A stretch of 37,418 nt of DNA. Source: Clostridiales bacterium (GTDB lineage Bacteria > Bacillota > Clostridia > Christensenellales > Borkfalkiaceae). The notes under the pieces are model-generated. The model searched no databases, had not been told where the DNA came from, and worked only from the letters and a program-made list of their open reading frames with translations. Location: positions 1-37,418 of the forward strand of contig SVHP01000011.1 of assembly GCA_015055735.1 (NCBI GenBank). The letters are read 5' to 3'. The number at the start of each line of letters is the position of its first letter. Within the stretch, counting starts at the first letter, position 1. This document shows, in pieces, positions 8,246-15,928 of the stretch. The translations under genes and the position numbers were made by a program.

Positions 8246-9607
8246 TTACTTTCTATCGTCTAATTTTATATATGGATTTCTACCGTTAGTAGAAACGTAT
8301 GCAGGACGAATAATCTTACCGTTATTATGTAATTCTTCAAGTCTATGCGCCGACCAACCCGACATTCTTGCGATTGCAAACATAGGCGTAAATAATTCCA
8401 CAGGAAGTCCCAACATATTATAAACGAAGCCACTGTAAAAGTCCACGTTTGCCGATACGCCCTTTATAATCTTTCTCTTTTCACAAATGAGTTGTTGTGA
8501 AATTCTTTCAACCTTATCGTAAAGTTGGAATTCTTTATTTCTACCCTTTTCTTGAGCAAGTTCGGCAACAAATCCCTTGAATACTTGCGCTCTAGGGTCA
8601 GAAATTGAGTAAACTGCATGTCCCATACCATAAATCAATCCCGAATTATCGTATGCTTGACCTGCAAGAAGTTTAGCGATATAAGCACGCAATTCGTCTT
8701 CATCGTTCCAGTCGCTAACGTTTTTCTTAATTTCAGCCATCATTTCCATAGCCTTGATGTTTGCGCCACCGTGTTTAGGTCCTTTTAGAGAACATAGCGC
8801 AGCCGTAATGGTCGAATAGGTGTCAGTTCCAGCAGAAGTTACAACGTGAGTTGTGAAGGTAGAGTTGTTACCACCACCGTGTTCAGCGTGAAGAATAAAC
8901 GCTATGTCAAGCACCTTTGCTTCAAGTTCAGTAAATTCACTGTTTGGACGAAGCATATGCAAAACGTTTTCAGCCGTAGAATAATCTGGGCGTGGTCTAT
9001 GAATTATAAGCGATTTATTTTCATTATAGTGCATATGTGCATTATAAGCGTAAACTGCAAGCATTGGAGTTACTGCAATCAACGATAGACATTGCCTTAA
9101 AACGTTTTCAATAGAGTTGTCTAACGCCTTATTGTCATAACTGTATAAGTTTAATACGCACCTTGCTATTGAGTTCATAATATCTTTATTAGGCGCTTTC
9201 ATGATTACGTCACGAACGAAGTTTTTAGGAAGTTTTCTAAATTGAGATAACAATCTATTAAAACCTAAAAGTTCTTCCCTATTAGGCAATTTATTAAAGA
9301 GCAATAGATAGGTTGCTTCTTCAAGCCCTGAACGAAGCTCGTCATCGTAATTTTCAATCATGGTACGAACGTCAATGCCACGATAGTATAATTCACCTGG
9401 AATAGGCGTTAAAACACCGTCGATATTCTTTTTTGCAATAACGTCAGAGATATCTGTTAAACCAGTAACGACACCTGCGCCTTTTTCATCACGAAGCCCT
9501 CTTTTAACCTGATTCACCCTATAAGTTTCTTCGGTAAATTTAGGTGTTTCAGAGTATTTTTTAGCTAGCCTTGATATTTCTTCAGTTTGATAATGGTTAA
9601 GTGCCAT
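8246..9607 (-). CDS. gltA: Citrate synthase (Si-type)
   Basis: Condenses oxaloacetate and acetyl-CoA to citrate. It is a 453-residue protein with the conserved boxes of the family in order: HAEHGGGNNST (240-250), LKGPKHGGAN with His279, GMGHAVYSISDPRA with His330, and NVDFYSGFVY with Asp389. His279, His330 and Asp389 align with the catalytic triad of known citrate synthases, so activity is expected. About 60 N-terminal residues precede the core, as in several Clostridial homologues. In an anaerobe with a partial TCA pathway it most likely makes precursors for glutamate. 2-Methylcitrate synthase activity cannot be excluded from sequence. It has its own promoter, an AAGGAG ribosome site, and a terminator shared with the convergent dnaD-like gene, so it is monocistronic. 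Confidence 0.95.
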   Translation of the reverse strand: MALNHYQTEEISRLAKKYSETPKFTEETYRVNQVKRGLRDEKGAGVVTGLTDISDVIAKKNIDGVLTPIPGELYYRGIDVRTMIENYDDELRSGLEEATYLLLFNKLPNREELLGFNRLLSQFRKLPKNFVRDVIMKAPNKDIMNSIARCVLNLYSYDNKALDNSIENVLRQCLSLIAVTPMLAVYAYNAHMHYNENKSLIIHRPRPDYSTAENVLHMLRPNSEFTELEAKVLDIAFILHAEHGGGNNSTFTTHVVTSAGTDTYSTITAALCSLKGPKHGGANIKAMEMMAEIKKNVSDWNDEDELRAYIAKLLAGQAYDNSGLIYGMGHAVYSISDPRAQVFKGFVAELAQEKGRNKEFQLYDKVERISQQLICEKRKIIKGVSANVDFYSGFVYNMLGLPVELFTPMFAIARMSGWSAHRLEELHNNGKIIRPAYVSTNGRNPYIKLDDRK

Positions 9608-9634
9608 ATTTATAGTTCTCCTTGTATTTGTGAT

Positions 9635-9663
9635 ATTTTAGCATTTATAGATTAAAATGTCAA
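9635..9663 (-). promoter_or_regulatory. Promoter of citrate synthase
   Basis: On the minus strand: TTGACA (9663-9658), 17-base spacer, TAAAAT (9640-9635). It lies 28 bases upstream of the ATG, so the leader is short and contains only the ribosome site. Confidence 0.75.
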
Positions 9664-9702
9664 ATAAAATCGTATTCTAATTGTTTGTTTTTAACACTGA
9701 CA

Positions 9703-9734
9703 CAAAAAAAGGTTGGCAATTTCTTGCCAACCTT
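9703..9734 (-). terminator. Terminator of the ECF-coaX-hom operon
   Basis: An 11-bp perfect stem (9724-9734 with 9709-9719), four-base loop, then seven U residues on the minus-strand transcript, 34 bases after the hom stop codon. Confidence 0.9.
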
Positions 9735-9767
9735 CTTAAATTTGAAATTAGGTTAATAACTAATCGA

Positions 9768-11051
9768 TTAATCTTCAATTCTAATACTTGCATTAACGCC
9801 AACAACTTCTTCAAGATTAGAAATCTTATTTAAAGTCTTATTGATTGCGCTTTCGTTGCAAGCGTGAGTAATGATAACGATTTGAGCGTTTCCTTCACTG
9901 ATAGCAACTTGCTTAACTTCTGCAATACTTAAATTGCTCTTTGCGAATAATCCAGCAATCTTTGAAAGAACACCTGGCATATCCTTAACGGTTAGACGGA
10001 TATAGTATTTAGAAGTGAAATCCGAAACGAATTTAACTTGGTTATTACCCTTTTTGTTGTTTTCAAAACTTGCATAGAAATATTCGTTATGTTTTGCAGC
10101 GAAAATTACGTCTGAAACGATAGCGCTACCCGTTGGAAGTGCGCCAGCGCCACGACCGTAAAGCATAATTTCACCAACGGCGTCACCTACTAAGTGTACT
10201 GCGTTAAACGAATCGTTTACCGATGCTAACGGGTCGCTATTCTTAACGAAAGTAGGGTGAACTCTAACTTCAACACCCTTTTCAGTATCTTTACCGATAC
10301 CTAAAAGTTTTAAGGTGTAGCCCATTTCTTTACCTTGAGCGATATCTTCCTTTGTGATTGCAGTTATACCTTCTCTATAAACGTTTTCAATACAAATCTT
10401 CTTATTAAAAGCAAGGCTTGAAAGGATAGAAAGTTTATAAGTAGCGTCAAACCCTTCAACGTCAGCAGTAGGATTGAATTCAGCGTATCCTAACCTTTGC
10501 GCTTCCTTTAGCGCTTCTTCATACGACCAGCCTTCGTCAGCCATCTTGGTTAGAATATAGTTGGTCGTGCCGTTAATTATACCTTTAATTGATAAAATCT
10601 TGTTTGCTTGCATTCCGTCGATTAAAGTACGAATAATAGGAACACCACCTACGCAACTTGCTTCAAAGAATAAACCTGCGTTCATCTTTTTTGCTTCAAC
10701 TTCTAGTTCAGGCCAATGCTTAGCAAAAAGTTCCTTATTTGAAGTAACAACCGTTTTACCACTCTTTAGAGCGCTTTCAACGAAAAGTTTTGCAACACCC
10801 GTTCCACCGATAACTTCAACGACTATGTCTACGTTCGGATTAGCGCAAACTTCTTCTATACTAGAAGCAATCTTTTCTTCGGCAACACCTAAAGAAATTG
10901 CCCTTTCTTTATTCTTTTCAAGGACACATTCTACGGTTATATCAACGCCTTGTGTCTTCTTGAAATACTCTCTATTTTGTGTTAATATTTGGTAAGTACC
11001 ACCACCTACAACACCAAGTCCTAAAATTGCAACGCCTGCCTTCTTTAACAT
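9768..11051 (-). CDS. hom: Homoserine dehydrogenase with C-terminal ACT domain
   Basis: Reduces aspartate-semialdehyde to homoserine for threonine and methionine synthesis. The 427-residue protein starts with a Rossmann motif GLGVVGGGTY (11-20). It carries the family signature around TSNKELFAKHWPEL (~103-116) and the substrate-site stretch GFDATYKLSILSSLAF (~204-219). It ends with an ACT domain (about 348-427, opening RLTVKDMPGVLSKIAGLFAKS) that in relatives gives feedback control by threonine. Length is normal and no fusion to aspartokinase is seen. AAAGGAG precedes the ATG. It is the third gene of an operon behind coaX (12-base gap) and ends at an intrinsic terminator. Why homoserine synthesis and CoA precursor supply share an operon here is not clear from sequence. 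Confidence 0.96.
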   Translation of the reverse strand: MLKKAGVAILGLGVVGGGTYQILTQNREYFKKTQGVDITVECVLEKNKERAISLGVAEEKIASSIEEVCANPNVDIVVEVIGGTGVAKLFVESALKSGKTVVTSNKELFAKHWPELEVEAKKMNAGLFFEASCVGGVPIIRTLIDGMQANKILSIKGIINGTTNYILTKMADEGWSYEEALKEAQRLGYAEFNPTADVEGFDATYKLSILSSLAFNKKICIENVYREGITAITKEDIAQGKEMGYTLKLLGIGKDTEKGVEVRVHPTFVKNSDPLASVNDSFNAVHLVGDAVGEIMLYGRGAGALPTGSAIVSDVIFAAKHNEYFYASFENNKKGNNQVKFVSDFTSKYYIRLTVKDMPGVLSKIAGLFAKSNLSIAEVKQVAISEGNAQIVIITHACNESAINKTLNKISNLEEVVGVNASIRIED

Positions 11052-11063
11052 AATAATCTCCTT

Positions 11064-11831
11064 TTATTTGTTAAGTTCATATATTGTTTTGAGTCCGTCT
11101 AAAGTCAAGGTTCTATCGACTACGCTTATAGTTTTTACTTCTCTCGCAATAATTTCACCAAGACCACCGGTTGCAACGACTTTTATGTCGTCAACACCCA
11201 GTTCTTTTTTAATTTTTCTTAAAATATTTTCAACCAACCCTGCAAAACCGAAAATAATTCCCGCTTGCATACAGTGTTTGGTATTCTTTCCTATAACAGT
11301 TTTTGGTGCGTCTAACTCAACCATCGGTAATTGCGCAGTCTTGGTCGCAAGCCCTTCTAAAGAAGTCTTTATTCCAGGCGCTATTACAACACCTAAAAGT
11401 TCGCACTTTTCGTTTATAACGTCAAAAGTAGTTGCCGTACCAAAGTCGATAACGACCACAGGTCCACCGTATTTAGTAAACGCCGACACACTGTTTACTA
11501 TGATATCTGCGCCCACTTCTCGTGGATTTTCAGCCTTTATATTTAACCCCGTTTTAATACCAGGTCCTATCATTAAAGGAGTAATTCCGAAAAAGTATTC
11601 GCACATATGACAAATGGTGTAGTTTAACGCAGGAATAACCGACGAAAAAATAATTCCGTCAATATCTCCCTTTTCTATACCCCTGTCGTGAAGCAAACCT
11701 ACTAGCACCGAACCGTATTCGTCAGCCGTCCTAGAAATTCTTGAAGAAACCCTAAACGAAGCGAGTAAGTTATCCCCATTGAACACGCCGTATTTTATAT
11801 TCGTATTACCTAAGTCTATTGCCAAAAGCAT
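11064..11831 (-). CDS. coaX: Type III pantothenate kinase
   Basis: Phosphorylates pantothenate, the first step of coenzyme A synthesis. This is the ASKHA-fold CoaX type, which is not feedback inhibited by CoA in characterised members. The 255-residue protein has DLGNTNIKYG (residues 6-15, P-loop with Asp6), GPGIKTGL (89-96), the EVGADIIVN box with Asp109, and VIDFGTATTFDVI with Asp129. All catalytic acids are present. It is co-directional with the ECF S component just upstream (5-base gap) and hom just downstream, so its own operon probably imports and phosphorylates pantothenate. Confidence 0.96.
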   Translation of the reverse strand: MLLAIDLGNTNIKYGVFNGDNLLASFRVSSRISRTADEYGSVLVGLLHDRGIEKGDIDGIIFSSVIPALNYTICHMCEYFFGITPLMIGPGIKTGLNIKAENPREVGADIIVNSVSAFTKYGGPVVVIDFGTATTFDVINEKCELLGVVIAPGIKTSLEGLATKTAQLPMVELDAPKTVIGKNTKHCMQAGIIFGFAGLVENILRKIKKELGVDDIKVVATGGLGEIIAREVKTISVVDRTLTLDGLKTIYELNK

Positions 11832-11836
11832 AATCC

Positions 11837-12439
11837 TTAGTCCCCTTTCTTAAAAATCTTTACCAACCTATAAAGCATAGGCGTAAATATTGCAGTAATA
11901 ACTATTTCTAAAACGAAATTTAGCCAAATCAAGCCGAACACGACTGCAAAAACTGCGCCTGCAGAAGAAGTTGTTAAAGCCATAAATTCAGCAGCCGATT
12001 CTTTCATCAAGACTATACCGAGCATATATATTCCCGTATTTACGATAGGAATAATTAACGAACCAACTATAACGGCAGTATGAAAATTGATTTTCTTTAA
12101 GACGTTAAACAGCAGTCCCGACGCTACGCCAGCTAAAGTCGTTTTACCTATACACATAATCGTTAGAATTACGGGATTTGTTTGGAACAAATACGCCGTA
12201 GAAGGCTCATGCCCCAAAATAGCCATGGTTATAAACACCACTAGCCCACAAATAAATCCAACGATTGCCCCACCTAAAGGACCAAGCAAAATGGCTGCTA
12301 GAGCGATAGGAATTAGGCTAAAGTTGAGAGTTACCCCAAACATAGGTATTGCGCTTGCAAATAATTGCAAAACTATGACTAGAGCAATTAGTATGCCGAG
12401 TAACGCAACGTTTTTTGCCGAAAAAAACTTACTATTCAT
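11837..12439 (-). CDS. ECF transporter substrate-binding S component, probably pantothenate (PanT-like)
   Basis: A membrane protein of about 200 residues with roughly six hydrophobic helices. It has the ECF S-component layout: a short N-terminus, an AxxxA-type first helix (NVALLGILIALVIVL), the small-residue-rich stretch LLGPLGGAIVGFICGLVV, and a basic C-terminal tail. S components recruit a shared EcfA/EcfA'/EcfT energising module, which is not encoded in this window. Vitamin specificity is not visible in the sequence. Pantothenate is inferred because the next gene is pantothenate kinase coaX. I start it at the ATG at 12439, eight bases after GGAGG. A TTG 12 bases further upstream overlaps that ribosome site and is not a credible start. 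Confidence 0.85.
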   Translation of the reverse strand: MNSKFFSAKNVALLGILIALVIVLQLFASAIPMFGVTLNFSLIPIALAAILLGPLGGAIVGFICGLVVFITMAILGHEPSTAYLFQTNPVILTIMCIGKTTLAGVASGLLFNVLKKINFHTAVIVGSLIIPIVNTGIYMLGIVLMKESAAEFMALTTSSAGAVFAVVFGLIWLNFVLEIVITAIFTPMLYRLVKIFKKGD

Positions 12440-12482
12440 AATAACCTCCAATCAGATTTCTTGTTAGAATATCTGTTGTAAT

Positions 12483-12534
12483 AAAAAAATTTGCGTTTGA
12501 CAAGTCAATTTCTAATAGATAATCGCTTGTCCGC
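12483..12534 (-). promoter_or_regulatory. Terminator-like hairpin in the leader of the ECF-coaX-hom operon
   Basis: On the minus-strand transcript, GACAAG and CTTGTC plus outer GCG/CGC pairs form a hairpin with a ~21-base loop (12534-12493). It is followed at once by AAATTTTTTTAT. Placed between the promoter and the first start codon, it looks like an attenuator or riboswitch expression platform. I could not assign it to a known riboswitch class. Confidence 0.45.
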
Positions 12535-12540
12535 AAAAGT

Positions 12541-12569
12541 ATTTTATCACAATTTTATCTTGATAGCAA
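12541..12569 (-). promoter_or_regulatory. Putative promoter of the ECF-coaX-hom operon
   Basis: On the minus strand: TTGCTA (12569-12564), 17-base spacer, TAAAAT (12546-12541). The -35 box is moderate. A leader of about 95 bases follows. Confidence 0.5.
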
Positions 12570-12629
12570 TTAAAAAACTAGGCATTTGTAACATTTTTAA
12601 ATTTAAAATAGTATATTGATAATAGAAAA

Positions 12630-12663
12630 CTTCGCCAGCACACAAAAAATTACATAGGCGAAG
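12630..12663 (+). other. Hairpin in the 5' leader of the Cys-rich peptide gene
   Basis: CTTCGCC (12630-12636) and GGCGAAG (12657-12663) pair perfectly around a 20-base A-rich loop, ending about ten bases before the GGAGG ribosome site of the small gene. It may stabilise the mRNA or affect translation. The loop shares AGCACACAAA with the terminator at 16801-16846. Confidence 0.5.
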
Positions 12664-12686
12664 CGGTATACTTTGGAGGTACTCTT

Positions 12687-12893
12687 ATGAATAATTTCGA
12701 TTTATTTGGTGGAAACAACTGTTGTCTTTGGATTTTAATAGTTTTACTTATTATTTGTCTATGCAAAAGCGGTTGTTTAAACGGATTTTTTAACAGTTGT
12801 TATTGCTTGCCTGTGGCATTACTACTTATCTGCTTATGCTGTAAAGGTAACGGTGGATTTTTAGGTAATTACGGCGGTTGTGGTTGCAAATAA
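12687..12893 (+). CDS. Small cysteine-rich hydrophobic membrane peptide
   Basis: A 68-residue protein with 12 cysteines (positions 12, 13, 24, 26, 30, 38, 40, 49, 51, 52, 65, 67) and two short hydrophobic segments (about 14-26 and 41-51) containing CLC or CLCC. The tail is Gly-rich (GNGGFLGNYGGCGCK). I do not recognise a named family. It is very probably a real gene: GGAGG sits seven bases before the ATG, a hairpin leader precedes it, and a strong terminator follows right after the stop. The Cys and Gly content suggests a membrane-bound metal, redox or spore-coat-like role, but nothing in the sequence decides between these. It is transcribed alone. Confidence 0.75.
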   Translation: MNNFDLFGGNNCCLWILIVLLIICLCKSGCLNGFFNSCYCLPVALLLICLCCKGNGGFLGNYGGCGCK

Positions 12894-12916
12894 CCATAAC
12901 TAACAAAAAATAAATT

Positions 12917-12946
12917 ATGGGGTGCACAAAGTCACCCCATTTTTTA
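12917..12946 (+). terminator. Terminator of the Cys-rich peptide gene
   Basis: An 8-bp stem ATGGGGTG/CACCCCAT (12917-12924, 12933-12940) with an 8-base loop, followed by TTTTTATT. Confidence 0.9.
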
Positions 12947-13027
12947 TTGTCGCTTTTTATTGTCTTTTATAGTACACTTTTTCCAACCTTGAAAAAAACT
13001 TGAAAAAATTAAAAAATTTCAAAATTA

Positions 13028-13059
13028 TTGTTGATTTTACAACAACGATATGTTATCAT
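13028..13059 (+). promoter_or_regulatory. Promoter with overlapping inverted repeat, purine permease gene
   Basis: TTGATT (13031-13036), 17-base spacer, TATCAT (13054-13059). A perfect inverted repeat TTGTTG-N6-CAACAA (13028-13045) covers the -35 box and could be a repressor site. No purine riboswitch is visible in the 36-base leader. Confidence 0.55.
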
Positions 13060-13095
13060 TTATATATAAAAATTTTACAAAGGAGATTTTTCACT

Positions 13096-14529
13096 ATGGA
13101 AAACAAATCAGCTAATTCCAAGTTTAGAAAAGCGCTTGGAATGAAACCTGATACCAGCGTAAAAACCGAAATTATCGCCGGTATCACAACCTTCTTTGCG
13201 ATGTGTTATATCATTATAACCAATCCAAATCAGATTATTGGTTTCACCTTTACTCACCCAGTTTTGGCCGGTCCTATTTGGAATGCGGTTTATGTCGGAA
13301 CAATAATCGCAGCAGTTATAGGTACGTTACTCTATGCGTTCCTAGCAAAAAAACCTTTTGCTCAAGCATCTGGTATGGGACTTAACTCATTCTTCTTTAC
13401 GTCGTTTATTCTTCCTGCGCTTATTTCGCTAGGCGACGTTACAACCAATTACGGTGCTGGTTTAGTAATCATTTTAATCTCAGGTCTTATTTTCTTATTG
13501 TTGTCAGTTACTGGTTTAAGATCTTATATTGCTAAATCACTTCCTGATTGCTTAAAGAAAGCTATTCCAGCTGGCATAGGTTTGTTTATCGCATTTTTAG
13601 GTCTTAAAGGTTCAGGCATGGTAGTTGCAAACCAATATACCTTCGTTGCTTTTGCCGATTTAACTACCTGGACAAACGTTGCCCCTGTTTTAGCAGCATT
13701 TTTAGGCTTAATTTCTATCGTAATATTCAATAAAGTTGGCTTTGGTTGGATGAAAAAAGCATCTATCGTTTTAGGAATTTTGGTTTCAACCATTTTATAC
13801 TATTTATTCACTTGGACAGCCCCTGAATTTACTTTCTCTGAAATCAGCCAATCTTTTGCTGACTTCGGTGAATACGGTTTTTCTGTATTTAAACCTGAAA
13901 GCTGGACGGCTGCTTTTGACGGTGTAACTATCGGTTCAATTTTCTCAGTCGTTATTTTAATCATCACTTTCTGTCTAGTAGATATGTTCGATACTATCGG
14001 TACACTTTACGGCGCATCTGCTCAAGCTGGTATGCTCGATAAAAACGGTGACCCAGAAGATATTGAAAAATCTATGCTTTGCGACTCCATCGCAACTTGC
14101 ACAGGCGCTATGGTTGGTACTTCTACAGTTACTACTTTCGTTGAATCGGCTTCAGGTGTTGCCGAAGGTGGTAGAACTGGTCTTACCGCTTTAACAACTG
14201 CAGCACTCTTTGCAATCTGTTTGATTTTATCTCCACTTGCTAAAATCATTCCTGGTATCGCAACAGCTCCTGCTCTTATCTACGTAGGTGTTCTAATGCT
14301 TAAAAACTTCAAAGATATCGATATGGAAGACCTTTCAAGCGCAGTACCTGCTTTCTTAACACTTATAATGATGCCTTTAACTTACTCAATTTCAAACGGT
14401 ATTGCTATCGGCGCTATCGCTTACGTACTCATTAGATTATTCACTGGTAAGTACAGCAAAAAAGATATAGTGGTTACAATTATTGCTCTTCTTTTCATCT
14501 TTAGATACGCATTTGTTAATACACTATAA
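13096..14529 (+). CDS. NCS2 family purine permease, AzgA/PbuG type
   Basis: A 477-residue, very hydrophobic proton-coupled nucleobase permease. The AzgA branch (adenine, guanine, hypoxanthine) is suggested by the start TSVKTEIIAGITTFFAMCYI, the QASGMGLNSFF motif, the FSVVILIITFCLVDMFDTIGTL segment and the hallmark ESASGVAEGGRTGLTALTTA in the second inverted repeat. It has about 12-14 membrane segments, as expected. The start is the ATG at 13096 with AAAGGAG nine bases upstream. An upstream in-frame ATG at 13000 would add 32 residues that include the promoter and is rejected. The gene stands alone between a promoter and a bidirectional terminator. The exact purine taken up cannot be told from sequence. 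Confidence 0.93.
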   Translation: MENKSANSKFRKALGMKPDTSVKTEIIAGITTFFAMCYIIITNPNQIIGFTFTHPVLAGPIWNAVYVGTIIAAVIGTLLYAFLAKKPFAQASGMGLNSFFFTSFILPALISLGDVTTNYGAGLVIILISGLIFLLLSVTGLRSYIAKSLPDCLKKAIPAGIGLFIAFLGLKGSGMVVANQYTFVAFADLTTWTNVAPVLAAFLGLISIVIFNKVGFGWMKKASIVLGILVSTILYYLFTWTAPEFTFSEISQSFADFGEYGFSVFKPESWTAAFDGVTIGSIFSVVILIITFCLVDMFDTIGTLYGASAQAGMLDKNGDPEDIEKSMLCDSIATCTGAMVGTSTVTTFVESASGVAEGGRTGLTALTTAALFAICLILSPLAKIIPGIATAPALIYVGVLMLKNFKDIDMEDLSSAVPAFLTLIMMPLTYSISNGIAIGAIAYVLIRLFTGKYSKKDIVVTIIALLFIFRYAFVNTL

Positions 14530-14546
14530 TCTTTAACTAAAACTTT

Positions 14547-14580
14547 AAAGCCTTGCAAATTTCTTGCAAGGCTTTATTTT
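14547..14580. terminator. Bidirectional terminator between purine permease and ferritin-like genes
   Basis: A 12-bp perfect stem (14547-14558 with 14564-14575), five-base loop, then ATTTTTG on the plus strand. The minus-strand side is followed by a weaker U-rich stretch. It separates two converging genes. Confidence 0.85.
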
Positions 14581-14584
14581 TGTC

Positions 14585-15832
14585 CTATTTTCCTTTCTTT
14601 CTTGCCAACTCAACGTTATCAATACTTCTATCTCTAAGTGTTTTTTCCACGCTTGGCTTATCTTCGTAACGATAGTCTTCCCCACTCTTTTTGATATATT
14701 TACTTATAACGTTATGCGACGCTACCTTTTCCACGCTCGAATTAACTTGGCGTTGATATTTGAAAAATTCGTGGTTGTCGGATACGGTATCTAGTGGCAC
14801 GGTATCTTCAAAATTACCCGTCAGCCTTACGTCCTTAATAACGTTTCTAATATATTCTTTATTTTGTTTTAGTTTAACTAACTGTGGAAAATCAGCGCCA
14901 CCGACAAATAATTGTTCCCAATCACGCCCTTCGTATTTTTTAAGCATTTCGGACGCAATTTTTAAGTGCTTTAATTCCTGTTCAAAATGCTCTAACCAAA
15001 TCTTCTTGATTTGTGGATGAGTTTCGTCTTGATAACAAGAATAATACAAATAACACTCGGTATATTCGTGCATTACCCAACCTTCGAACATAGTACAAGA
15101 CGGATCTAATAGCGAGCCATAGCCCGTCACGTGTTGTTCTTCTATCATGGCAATTTCAGCATATAGTTTACGCCCTAAATCACTGTGATAAATATTACCA
15201 ACGTTCATATAATAGTTCATGGTTTGTTGCTCTGCAGCTGTAATAATATTAGTATTAAGCCTTGTAATCAAAGCGTCTTGCCAACAGTTGATATACCTTC
15301 TAACGTCGTCGTTAGGGTGACGATGCTCACTAATAGTAGGTCTTGCAGGCGTAATTTCGGTATATTTACCAACTAGCCTTTCGGCGTGTACCCCTTCTTC
15401 CATATCTAACAAGTTTGCATATCTATAAAGGTGGTCAAAATCTTCTAAAAGTGCAAAATCTAGTTGACTTTTAACAAATGGATTTGGCTCTTTTTGAGCC
15501 ATATCGGCAGTTAAATCAACTGCAAGTTGCTCGTACGCTATGGTCGTTTCTAGCACTGTTTCGTCAATAGGTTTTAGACTACTAATTCGCTTTTGTTGAA
15601 ACTGTTCTTGCCTTCTAACGCCTGCAATAATCCGTCTAACGTCGTTGTTTAGACAGTGCCTATTAAAGTGGTGTAAAAACCAATTTGACTCAAACTCCGT
15701 GCCGTTCATCAAGATAACTCGAGTTTTTGTGTACGGATCGGTAGAATTCTTGTCGTAAGGCTTGACTGCCAGCGAGTTCCAATTTGGATAACTTAATTTT
15801 GTGTCTTTTGGTAATTCCTTAAATGGGTTCAT
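14585..15832 (-). CDS. Ferritin-like diiron-type protein of unknown function
   Basis: A 415-residue soluble protein with a four-helix ferritin/rubrerythrin-like core. It shows several acidic/His helix motifs in order: ETTIAYEQLAVDL, ALLEDFDHLYRYANLL, AEIAMIEEQHVTGYGSL, then HEYTECYLYYSCYQDE and EQELKHLKIASEML. The repeated (E/D)xxH spacing (DFDH, EEQH, ELKH) is the usual dimetal ligand pattern, so iron or manganese binding is likely. The N- and C-terminal extensions (about 110 and 90 residues) are not those of rubrerythrin, and no rubredoxin CxxC domain is present. The start is the ATG at 15832 behind AAGGAG. A Fur-family-like palindrome lies 23 bases upstream. An oxidative-stress or metal role is inferred from fold and operator; no reaction is known. 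Confidence 0.72.
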   Translation of the reverse strand: MNPFKELPKDTKLSYPNWNSLAVKPYDKNSTDPYTKTRVILMNGTEFESNWFLHHFNRHCLNNDVRRIIAGVRRQEQFQQKRISSLKPIDETVLETTIAYEQLAVDLTADMAQKEPNPFVKSQLDFALLEDFDHLYRYANLLDMEEGVHAERLVGKYTEITPARPTISEHRHPNDDVRRYINCWQDALITRLNTNIITAAEQQTMNYYMNVGNIYHSDLGRKLYAEIAMIEEQHVTGYGSLLDPSCTMFEGWVMHEYTECYLYYSCYQDETHPQIKKIWLEHFEQELKHLKIASEMLKKYEGRDWEQLFVGGADFPQLVKLKQNKEYIRNVIKDVRLTGNFEDTVPLDTVSDNHEFFKYQRQVNSSVEKVASHNVISKYIKKSGEDYRYEDKPSVEKTLRDRSIDNVELARKKGK

Positions 15833-15855
15833 ATATTTTCTCCTTATATTTTTAA

Positions 15856-15868
15856 GGTAATTATTACC
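15856..15868. promoter_or_regulatory. Fur-family-like palindrome upstream of the ferritin-like gene
   Basis: Perfect palindrome GGTAATTATTACC. Extended by one base on each side it matches the Fur-family 7-1-7 pattern TGATAATNATTATCA at 12 of 15 positions (minus strand TGGTAATAATTACCT). It could lie in the spacer of a weak promoter (TTGTTT-N17-TAAAAA) of the gene that starts at 15832. Confidence 0.5.
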
Positions 15869-15890
15869 AAAAAACAAATTAACTATACTA

Positions 15891-15924
15891 TAAAAAATAA
15901 ACGTCTCTCTAAAAAGAAAGACGT
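15891..15924 (-). terminator. Terminator of the SDR gene
   Basis: Minus-strand hairpin ACGTCTTTC/GAGAGACGT (15924-15916 with 15909-15901, one G-U pair), followed by TTATTTTTT, right after the SDR stop codon. Confidence 0.8.
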
Positions 15925-15928
15925 TAAA

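Noticed and set aside
13060-13095. Purine riboswitch in front of the permease gene
   Set aside because: The leader is about 30 bases and has no three-way junction signature.
13000-13095. Longer start of the purine permease (in-frame ATG at 13000)
   Set aside because: The added part would be translated across the promoter; the ATG at 13096 has an ideal ribosome site.
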